Shown here: positions 1-9,064 of the stretch, piece after piece
Position numbering within the stretch: position 1 is the first letter of the stretch
Layout: each line of letters begins with the position of its first letter
From: Tetranychus cinnabarinus
Lineage: Eukaryota; Arthropoda; Arachnida; Trombidiformes; Tetranychidae
Assembly: GCA_022266195.1 (NCBI GenBank)
Contig: WHVY01000003.1
Span: forward strand, 9,486,001 to 9,550,000
Length of the DNA stretch: 64,000 nt
Reading direction: 5' to 3'
Program-made: the position numbers and the translations under genes
Notes under the pieces: generated by a model
Told to the model about the DNA's origin: nothing
Database searches by the model: none
What the model saw: only the letters and a program-made list of their open reading frames with translations

Positions 1-1967
1 ACTACAAATTAAGCTCAGTTTAAGCCTAAACTTAAGTTAGCTTCAAGTTCAAAAGGCCAAAAGCCCCCATTGAAAATTTATTAGAAATACTCAAGTTAGT
101 TAATGTAAAGAGTTGGATGAAAATAACGATGAATGCAATGATAGTTTTTAAACCGTAGCTTGCAAATTGAATTACGACAGTTAACAAGAATCATAGATTC
201 AGTCAAAGTTTTGAATCGTTCATTTGTTCATGAATAGCATTAAACTTTCTCCATTTTGCATCAAACCTTGAGTAAAGGCAAATAATTTTCATAATCCCTT
301 CATATTGCTAAGATTCTTATCCTTTATTAAACTAATCTTGAGGCCTGAAAGGATGATAATCGTCCATCAATTTTCTTGCTTCTCAAGTATGCTTTTCGTA
401 TCATTGAAGGTTTAAAACTCTGTTCCTATTGCGATTAGAATCACATGATTGTCACTCAATTCTTACATTTTATTTGATGGTAGCTAAATTGTCTTGGTTA
501 TTGATTGATGCTCAAGGCAATGAATCTCTTTGCTCTCTTCGCTTTTTTGATATTAAGCCAGGAAGGACACAGTACAATTGCTTAATAAAAAATTGATTTT
601 ACTTTTGAAACTTTTTTCAAACTCATTATCTGAGTGGAATTTGTTACAATATTTCAACTGTCGCTTCAGGGCTGCAATAAATTTTGATATTTCTGTTCAT
701 ATTTTCATAATTAGACATTATGAAATCCTTCATTACACTTGATTTGCTTTCAAAAAAGCTAGAAAATTAATAGTTCTTTGCTTTGGGTGAGTTTCAACTT
801 GATTTTTGAGTTGCTTTGATACTTTAACATAATCCGATTTAAGTTCAAAGGATTGCAGTTGCATAAACTTGTAATTGATTAATTTAACGGCCATTTCGAC
901 CTTACCTTCGATGAAAAGCTTAATTTCAAGGAAAATTATTGAACTTCAGTTATAAATGGTAAATATTTAGTGTATCTGGAGTGTACAAGAGACTTGATAG
1001 CGCTGTTGAACCTTAAAGACGAGAAAGCAAATTGGATAAGTTCAAAATTGAGAGATGCTGAGCTTGATCATGGACAAGCAAGCAATTTTATGCATTTGAG
1101 GTTGAACAGCGAAGAAGTTCAGAATATCGAAGTTCTGATCTTTGATTTCTTTTCTTCAATCATCTTGACTATTAATTCACTCTAAACACTACCTTACCTG
1201 GCCTTTTCTATCTTACTCTCTATATTTAAACATTGGTTAGTGTCGATTTGTCTAATAAAAATTAGGTTTGAAAACAAGAAGACATGAATTGAGCATATCC
1301 TGAAGAAGTCAATTCAATATCAAATAGAGTGTAAAAAGTGGTCAATTGGAAGCTGATTTAGGGTTGGATTTTGAAAGTTAATCGAATCACTTACCGATGA
1401 CTTTTGCAGTTACAGGCTCAGAGCATTCTTGTAGACATGATCGTAGGTGAGGTGATTGAGCTTCCACTTGAGGATTACCGTCAACTGATGGTGAATGTCC
1501 AAAGGAAGGATTGAAATCTTTTGAAGACTGCATTGAAACGTAATGTTTGAGGTAGGAAACGGTTTTGTCATTGTAAATCTTCCAATAAAGCACGAAGTGA
1601 AAGAATCATCTTCAGGGAAAAACAGTGAAAAAAGGATTGAATTTAAGAGTGAGGGTAAACAGAGAGAAGTCCAAGGATGGAAACGTGATGAATGATTGAG
1701 AAGAGAAAAATCGATAAAGATGAATCTGGAGGAGATGGAGAGACAAACTGAGATGAAGCCTTTCAATTTGATCATGAAACGAGCAAGAAGCAAACAGAAT
1801 GATTATCATTATAAAACCTCGATATTCAATCAGTTATTGTCCTGGTGATACAGCAATTTACTGAGTGACTTACCTGCCATTTGCAAAATATTTATCAATA
1901 ATATTCAATGATGCATAAATCATCAAAATCAACGTGTCAGTCCTCGATAAATATAAACAATTGACCA
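1..1967. other. Left edge, no confident gene
   Basis: AT-rich DNA without a convincing gene. On the minus strand two overlapping open frames lie at about 1387-1809, and a good splice donor (exon G at 1395 followed by GTAAGTG) ends one of them, so an exon of an unrecognised minus-strand gene ending near 1395 is possible. I found no matching acceptor with a conserved product. The 71-codon plus-strand frame at 970-1185 has no ATG start and no recognisable domain. Confidence 0.4.
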
Positions 1968-2650
1968 GAAATTGAAAGAGTTTTAACAAACTATTCCTTA
2001 TTGATCCACAAGACAATCATAAGGAGTCTATGAAGCTTTTAACTCAGTTTAATTTAATTCATGGATTGTTGTAAATTGTTGTTAACCCAAAAGTATTTTC
2101 CATTTTTTCTCATTTCAACTCATCATATATTTGCTTTTCATTATTCATTTATTGCTATGCTATCATAATTTTCAGGTCAATATATTGTGAGATTCAATGG
2201 AATAGGTAAACTTAAAGATCAATTAAGGTTCAGACGATTTTGTTATTATGCTATTCGATCTAGCAATGTATGAACTTGATTTTGATCTTTATCAGATCAC
2301 ACGAGAATAACATGGAGATCATTCAAGAAAGATAACCTTTGACTGTAGCTATGAATTATCGACTTATTTTGTCAATCATCTCATAGTACACACATCTTTA
2401 TTATTAATTGTAATCATTTACACCTTGGATCATTGCATGCATTGAAAAATAACATTTGACTGATGATAAGTTGAGTTTGCACGTCGTCTTTTCAAGTCCT
2501 CTCTTTTAGTCCGACCATCAGCAATATCCGACATCATTTACGATTTGCATTAAGAATAACAAGCAATAAATGAATGGCCATTTCAATAAAAACCTTTGAA
2601 AATAAACATATTTGATATAAAATGATTTACTAACGATCTTTTGGTTTGTT

Positions 2651-2809
2651 TCAATGTCTATTTACCAGTAAATAGTTTAAGCTATTCATCTCCAAAGCTC
2701 CAAAAATGGCAAACAATTTTCTTGGTAATAAATATTCAGAGATTATCAGAAGCTTTATTTTAAATGGCACTCTGAGTTTAGCATCCTTTATGAAAATAAC
2801 CCGAATTAA
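2651..2809 (-). pseudogene. 3' exon of the disrupted receptor
   Basis: This short exon follows an acceptor CAG (2810-2812 on the plus strand). It encodes 52 residues and then TGA, with the same length and nearly the same sequence as 7040-7198 in the intact copy. It supplies the last helix-like segment (FAIFGALEMNSLNYLLV). A phase-0 intron just before the final transmembrane segment is a recurrent feature of arthropod gustatory receptors. Confidence 0.8.
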
Positions 2810-3589
2810 CTGCTTTTGACAGTCATTTAGCTATCAATTGGAGAGAAAGTTTTAGTTTGGTGAACAATAGTAATTTCGTGAGTTACCTTTGATCTCGCAT
2901 AGACTCCACAAACAAAATTGACAGACAGTCCACAAGTAAAGTTGATGGATCCAAGTCCAATAAGACTTATAAAATGGACGGCATTTAATGGAACAAAGAA
3001 AACTGAATATACAATCAAAATTTGAGGGAAAAATGTAGCGAAGAAAACGATTGAATTTACTTTTGACCAAAACAAATCAGCACAATATACTTGCTTTACC
3101 AGGGAAATTAACTGATCAGAGTTTGATACAATTTTTCGATAGGATTTAGTCGTTTGCTCAATTTGGGATTTAAATACTCCTGTAATGTAACTCAACTTTT
3201 GTCCAATAAGGAAAGCATAAAAGGCAAACAAATAGCCGAAACTGGCAATGAAACATATGCCCATAAAGGCAGCCATTACAAGTATTAGTCCATGAACAAG
3301 GAGTACAATTACGAGTGTAGCATTTGAATGATTGTTGATTATATGAGGAATGTAAAGGCAAAAAGCAAAAGATGGACAACACACAAGCGAAGTTTTAAGG
3401 TTTATAAATAAAAGCTTTGAAGCAAATGCCAATTTAGCATTTGGTTTTTTGAAGAAATGATCTTTTCTCTTATCCAAGATCGATAAATGGATGAACCAAG
3501 CTTGCAATTTTACCGATCTGTTCGTTTGATCGAGCAAATGGAAAGAAATTAATATAGCTACGAGCCAGAATGAAACCATCGAACAAATA

Positions 3590-3612
3590 CACTGAGCATC
3601 AATATTTTTCGT
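3590..3612 (+). repeat. Left terminal inverted repeat of the mariner element
   Basis: This is identical over 23 bp to the reverse complement of 5113-5135 and lies next to a TA dinucleotide at 3588-3589. Confidence 0.95.
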
Positions 3613-3839
3613 TTCTTCTTTGAAGCGGAATACGAAGCTGATGAAGCCTTCAATCTGGTTGAATTTTGAGTCAAAATATTCTTGTTAGTGTAAATGATAT
3701 ATATAATTCAGAATGACTGATCAAATCTCAGTATTAGGGTGACATGAAGCCGATCACGAAATCATGACGAAATGAAATGAATCAAATTTTTTCGTTATTC
3801 GTATTTCTTTTCTCACAGATCAACTGAGGATCAATTTAA

Positions 3840-4855
3840 TCAATAATTTATTGTTTCACCTTTACTCATGATAACTTTCAAACATCGACGAGGCATAGAA
3901 TTGAATAATTCGTCAATTTTATCTTTTTTTTGATTCATGATAATTTCTGATGCTTCAAGAACTGAATTCCACAATGAATTAGCATCTGAATACTGTTTTT
4001 CTTCATAAACAATATCAGAAATCATCTTCCAAATATTTTCCATTATATTTAAATCTGGAGATCGAGCTGGCCATTTCAAAACTTCAGAAAAAAAGTTCAT
4101 CCAAAGTTATTCTTGTTTCTCTCGAAACATGAATAGAACAGTTATCTTGTTGAAAGGCATAGCTTTGATCATTGAATTTGGAAGCTAGAAAAGGATGAAC
4201 TTTCTCACGCAATAACTTGCAATAATCAACACTTCGTTGTCGACCTATCATTCGTTCAAGCAAGATGAAACCATCAGATAAAACACAACCCCAGACCATG
4301 ATAGATCCTCCCCCTTGTTGCCTTTTTTTTCGATTCATTGGTACAGAATTATCACTGTAGGTCATGAAATTATCGGGTCCATCGAATGAAAATCGTTTTT
4401 CGTCGCTAAAAACAACTTTATTCCAATCTCGATTTTCATCAATCCAAGTTTTGCAGCATTCAACTCTATCTTTTTTATGTTTGGCAGTTAATGGGACAGA
4501 TTGTTTGGTTTTCTTGTAGTTGAATCCAAGATCATTTAATGTCCTTCTCATTGTGCTCTTACTGACATTCAGTCCAGTTTCATTAATGACTTTAGTCGAC
4601 GAAACTTTTACTCCTTTTTGATTCATTTTTCGAACGGTCCTTTTTATCCTAACTATTGTCTCTTGTATTCATCAATTTAGGTTTACCTCGCTTTTTCTTC
4701 ATCTTATTATAATCATTTTTGACCATATATTGAACGGTCGAGTAAGGTAACGAAAGTTTATTGGCAACTTTGACAAAAGACTTATCCTTCTCATACAATT
4801 GTTTAACCTTGTCAATCAGATCAGCTGAATACATATCTAGAATTAGAATGACCAT
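3840..4855 (-). pseudogene. Tc1-like transposase, two frameshifts
   Basis: Three consecutive minus-strand frames cover a Tc1-type transposase of about 340 residues. 4855-4649 holds the N-terminal helix-turn-helix (KVANKLSLPYSTVQYMV) and a basic linker. 4626-4084 holds the second DNA-binding part and the catalytic domain with the first two aspartates (VFSDEKRF and QQDNCSIH). 4100-3840 holds the third acidic residue (WPARSPDLNIMENIW) and the C terminus. The frames join at about 4650-4665 and in a run of T residues near 4087-4093 (minus strand). Allowing for one extra base in that run, the spacing of the second D and the E is 34, the classical DD34E. The enzyme would cut and paste DNA at TA sites; with two breaks it is presumably dead. 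Confidence 0.9.
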
Positions 4856-5112
4856 AAATTGTTATATAAAATGTTCGAAAATTGATCTGATCACTTACCG
4901 ACGCTTTTAGACCCAAAAATAGTTGAATAACAAAAAATATTGACTCAAAGATAATCACTTATTGATGAATTCACAAGAAATTAACTGCTTAGATGTTAGA
5001 TTTTCCTACTGATTTTTAGCCATGTGCTTCTTATCTTAATTTTGATTATCTTTGAAAAATTTGATTGAATTTTTTTGACTCAAAGCGCTAAAATCAAACA
5101 AAATGCTCAGTC

Positions 5113-5135
5113 ACGAAAAATATTGATGCTCAGTG
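5113..5135 (-). repeat. Right terminal inverted repeat of the mariner element
   Basis: This is identical over 23 bp to the reverse complement of 3590-3612 and lies next to a TA dinucleotide at 5136-5137. Similarity stops abruptly inside. Confidence 0.95.
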
Positions 5136-6129
5136 TAATATCATGTAATGCATCCAAATTGTAGGCAAAATCTCCTAAATAAAGTGCCAAAGTTGGTTCA
5201 AGAGGCACAAAAATGAAAATTATTAACCTTGATAAGCAAATAAAGGAAATAAAATAACAAAAGGTTGACACAGGTTTATTGTACCATGGAATGGGTAAAG
5301 GTAAATATGATATCCAGTACAGTTGCTTTTTAATGAGATAATATGAAAGAGTATATCGTCTTGATACGATGAAACTCTTTCCCGACTCCATTTAAACTGT
5401 TAAACTCAAAGGTAAATGTTAACTGATTAGAATGAATTTAAATTGTAAAGTAGCAAAAAAATCAAGTGATCTTTGGATTGGACAGTGCGATTTGTAATAA
5501 TCATTGCTATATTTGTAAACATCTTTGAAATGGAGCAATAATTTGGATTGATTTTTTGCGTTTTAGATAAATATCTGAATAAGTGGAATTATCGTTTCAT
5601 CCTAATTTAATTGGTTCTGTTTTTGAAATTAAGTGGAAAGAATGAAAAATTTTTAGGTAAAATATTTGAACTTTATTAAGTCTTTTCATCAGTGCAATCC
5701 AAGTTGGATAATGTTTATTATAAATTGATTATTCTATCGATATTTTGAAATCTATTGATTGTTTACAAACTAATTTCTGTACAATTTATTTATAGTTTCA
5801 TTATTTTAAGTCTAAGGCTGATTTTTAAGCCCTTTTATTAATGAATTTGCAGTCCATCAAAATCCAGAAACAGTCCAGAAATTAAAAGAGTTTTAACAAA
5901 GTATTCCTTATTGATCCACAAAACAATCATAAGAAGTCCATGAAACTTTAAAATTTGGAAACTCAGATTGATTTAGTTCCTAAATTGTTGTGAATTGTTG
6001 TTAACCCAAAATCCATGCAAAAAAATTTCTATTTTTTTCTCATTTAAACTCATCATATATCATGATATTTGCTTTTCATTTTTACTCATTTATTGTTATG
6101 ATATCATAATTTTCAGATCAATATATTGT

Positions 6130-7039
6130 GAGATACAATGATTGTAGATGCAAGAGATTTTATTATTATGCTATTCGATGTGGATTCTCGGTTTTGATCT
6201 CATTCGGATCACGGAGTAAAGACACGGAGATCTCTCAAAAAATATATAATTTAGATTGTAGCTTAAAATTATCGACATGATTCTCAATTATCTCAGTCTT
6301 TATTATTAAATTTTAATCCATTAAACATTAAAAGTAAAAGTTTAGCCGCCGATCATGACTGATTTCAAATTTATTTTCACTGTGTACGATAAATTAAATC
6401 CAAATTTAAAGACGCAAATTGTGAATTATTGATGAAATTGACTTCAAAATATGTCATTCGGTCTCTTTAAGTACAGTTGAGGCACCAGATTATTACCAAA
6501 CTCTTTACTCGAAAGACAGTTTTCCATATATTCCTAGTCCAACAATAAACCATCAAACTAAATAACCAAAAAGTTTTTCCACCAAACACAATGCTACAAA
6601 ATACGGGCTCTGCATTTTTCCCCTACCCTGTTCAAACGGGAATTTCTCAGTAACCTCTGAATTCTGGTTAACCTCTGACTATTTTTCGGACATGTAGTTT
6701 AATCGTGGCTTTCAGTCTGTGCAGAAATTTCCCTTGGAATCCTTTCCCTTTAGTTACAATTTTTACACAAAAATTTGATGTTTTGCCTTTATACATGGAT
6801 ATATATGGATGTATATTGTATGGATTGAAAAATAACACCGATGACAAGTTGAGTACGGGCTCCACGAAGACTCTTTATTCTGAGTTTGACCATTTACAGC
6901 AAGCAATATCTACATCATTTACGATTTGCATTAAGAATAACAAGCAATAAATGAATCGCCATTTCGATGAAAACCTATGAAAATAATTTGATATAGAATG
7001 AAATAAAATGATTAACGATCAATGCGTTATTGGTTTGTT
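6130..7039. other. 3' flank of the intact receptor, no gene seen
   Basis: The outer parts match 2170-2650 of unit 1. The middle (about 6330-6890) has no counterpart there. Short open frames on both strands around 6668-6950 overlap each other, have no domain signature and are not shared with unit 1, so I do not call a gene. Confidence 0.5.
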
Positions 7040-8236
7040 TCAATGTCTATTTACCAGTAAATAATTTAAGCTATTCATCTCCAAAGCTCCAAAAATGGCA
7101 AACAATTTTCTCGGCAATAAATATTCAGAGATTATCAGAAGCTTTATTTTAAATGGCACTCTGAGTTTAGCATCCTTTATGAAAATAACCCGAATTAACT
7201 GCTTTTGACAGTCATTTAGCTATCAATTGGAGAGAAAGTTTTAGATTGTTTGATGAACAATTATAATTTCATGAGTTACCTTTGATCTTGCATGGACACC
7301 ACAAAAAAAATTGACAGACAGTCCACAAGTAAAGTTGATAGATCCGAGTCCAATCAGACTTATAAAGTGTACCGCATTCAATGGTACAAAGAAAACTGAA
7401 TATACAATCAAAATTTGAGGGAAAAAAGTAGCGAAGAAAACGATTGAATTTACTTTTGACCAAAACAAATCAGCACAATATACTTGCTTTATCAGGGAAA
7501 CCAAATGATCAGAGTTTGATAATATCTTTCGATAGGATTTAGTCGTTTGCTCAATTTGGGTTTTAAATATTTCTGCAATATAACTCAACTTTTGTCCAAT
7601 AAGGAAAGCATAAAAGGCAAAGAAATAGCTCAAGCTGACAATATAACAAATGCCCATAAAGCCAGCCATTGCAATTGTAACTCCATGAACAAGGAGTACA
7701 GTTACGAGTGTAGCATTCGCATAATTGGTGATCATATGAGGAATGTAAAGACAAAAAACATAAGACGGACAACAAACAAGCGACGTTTTAAGGCTGGTAA
7801 ATAGCAGCTCTGAAGCAAACGCCAATTTATTATCTGGTTTCTTGAAGAAGTGATCTTTTCCCTTTTCCAAGATCGATAAAGGAGTGAACCAGGCTTGTAA
7901 TTTTACCGATCTGTTGGTTTCATTGAGTAAATGGATAGAAGTTAATATAGCTACGAGCCAGAATGAAACCATCGAACAAATAATATCATGTAAAGAATCC
8001 AAATTGTAGGCAAAATCTCCTAAATAAAGTGCCAAAGCTGGTTCAAGAGGCACGAAAATGAAAATTATTAACCTTGATAAGAAGGTAAAGGAAATAAGAT
8101 AAAAAAAGATTGACACAGGTTTGTTGTACCATGGAATGGGTAAAGGTAAATATGATAGCCAGTACAGTTGCTTTTTGATCAGATAATATGAAAGAGTATA
8201 TCGTTTTGATACGATGAATTCCCTTGTTGACTCCAT
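7040..8236 (-). CDS. Gustatory-receptor-like seven-transmembrane chemoreceptor
   Basis: This is a likely chemosensory ion-channel receptor of the arthropod gustatory receptor superfamily, acting in the plasma membrane of sensory neurons; the ligand is unknown. Exon 1 is 8236-7280 (319 codons, from the first ATG), then an 81-bp GT-AG intron (7199-7279), then exon 2 at 7198-7040 (52 codons plus TGA), giving 371 residues, the usual size. Hydrophobic segments are spread along the chain (for example SIFFYLISFTFLSRLIIFIFV near the N terminus and IVFFATFFPQILIVYSVFFV late). There is no signal peptide. The intron is phase 0 and lies just before the last hydrophobic segment, as in many insect receptors of this family. 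Running on past the donor adds an artefactual tail ending in HQTI. The assignment rests on topology, size, intron position and the family's spider-mite expansion rather than on a strict motif. Confidence 0.75.
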
Positions 8237-8712
8237 GCAAACTGTTAAACTCAAAAGTAAATGTTAACTGATAAAAATGGTTTAAATTATCAAGTAGCGA
8301 AAAATCCAAGTGATGTTTGGATTGGACAGTGGGATTTGTAACAATCATTGCTATACATTGTATTTTGTAAACAGCTTTGAAATGGAGAATAATTTGAATT
8401 GATTAATTGCGTTTTAGATAAATATCTGAATAAGGCATTTCTATTTGGAATTAGCGTTTCATTCTAATTTAATTGTTTATGTTTGTGAGTGGAAATAATG
8501 AAAAATTTTGAGGCAAAAATATTTCATCTTTTACTATGTCTTTTCATCAGTGCAATCCAAGTTTGATAATGTTTATTATAAATTGATTATTCTGTCGATA
8601 TTTGAAATTTATAGATTGTGTTTAAACTAATTTCTGTACAATTTATTTATAGTTTATATTTAAAGTCTAAGGTTGATTTTTGAAATCCTTTTATACAATA
8701 AATTTGGAGTAA

Positions 8713-9064
8713 TATTTGGAGTTGATTGAATTTTGAATTTTCCTCCAAATCTGTTTGTAGCGCAACCTAGTGAAAGTTAACATTTACAGTTATTATTTTT
8801 TTGGTTTGTTTACAATTGTAGAGTTCAATTTATTTTGTGGCAAAATTTTCCTTATTTGTTCAAATTATAGTAAAATTGGGCTTTAAGGCTTGTTCGATTT
8901 AACTCTTTTGTATGTTTACTGGTAACCTTTAACCATAGTTGTAACTTATCTCTCTTCTTTCATGTTGTTTGTGCTATATCTATCGAACACTGATTGATTG
9001 ACTACGCAAGCCAATTTTCAATATTAATGATGGTTATGTTGTCAAATCGAACATTTCTTTGGTC
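8713..9064. promoter_or_regulatory. Intergenic region between divergent receptor and SNX14-like genes
   Basis: This AT-rich gap lies between the end of duplication unit 2 and the ATG of the SNX14-like gene. It must hold the 5' flank of that gene, and probably part of the receptor's promoter. I see no diagnostic TATA or initiator that would fix a start site. Confidence 0.3.

Larger units (their letters stand above)
3590..5135 (-). mobile_element. Tc1/mariner (DD34E-type) transposon
   Basis: The element is 1546 bp. Its ends are perfect 23-bp inverted repeats (3590-3612 and 5113-5135, beginning CACTGAGC), flanked by TA at 3588-3589 and 5136-5137. The paralogous site near 7980-7990 reads CAAATAATATC with a single TA, which confirms the target duplication and the exact borders. 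It carries one transposase gene on the minus strand, the same orientation as the receptor it interrupts. The transposase has two frameshifts, so this copy is probably not autonomous. Confidence 0.95.
2651..5391 (-). pseudogene. Gustatory-receptor-like gene disrupted by a mariner insertion
   Basis: This is the paralogue of the intact receptor at 7040-8236. Exon 1 runs from the ATG at 5389-5391 to the donor after 2887, and exon 2 is 2809-2651, ending in TGA. A 1546-bp Tc1/mariner element (3590-5135) sits after about residue 84. With the element and one TA removed, exon 1 is exactly 957 nt, the same as in the intact copy, with no other frameshift or stop. The 77-bp intron (2810-2886) keeps GT-AG and phase 0. 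The predicted protein is a multi-pass membrane chemoreceptor of about 371 residues. As it stands, only an N-terminal piece or a 3' fragment could be made unless the element is excised or spliced out. That it is non-functional is inferred; the lesion itself is seen directly. Confidence 0.88.
1968..5850. repeat. Tandem duplication unit 1 (receptor gene plus flanks)
   Basis: This unit matches 5868-8712 over the receptor gene and over both noncoding flanks. For example, the stretch around 1970-2040 matches that around 5872-5945, and 5391-5830 matches 8236-8690. Without the 1546-bp transposon it is about 2.3 kb. The direct head-to-tail order shows tandem duplication. Boundaries are approximate, read by eye where similarity fades. 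Confidence 0.8.
5868..8712. repeat. Tandem duplication unit 2 (receptor gene plus flanks)
   Basis: This is the second unit of the tandem pair, matching 1968-5850. It lacks the mariner element and has roughly 500 bp of extra unmatched sequence at about 6330-6890, downstream of the receptor gene. It ends about 350 bp before the SNX14-like start codon. Borders are approximate. Confidence 0.8.

Noticed and set aside
970..1185. 71-codon plus-strand frame
   Set aside because: It lacks an ATG at its start, has no domain, and has no clear splice sites.
6668..6950. Overlapping frames on both strands downstream of the intact receptor
   Set aside because: They overlap each other, have no known domain and are absent from the duplicated unit.
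7241..7279. Extension of the receptor coding region to the stop at 7241
   Set aside because: The splice donor at 7279 and the conserved 3' exon give a longer, family-like C terminus; the tail to 7241 is intron read as protein.
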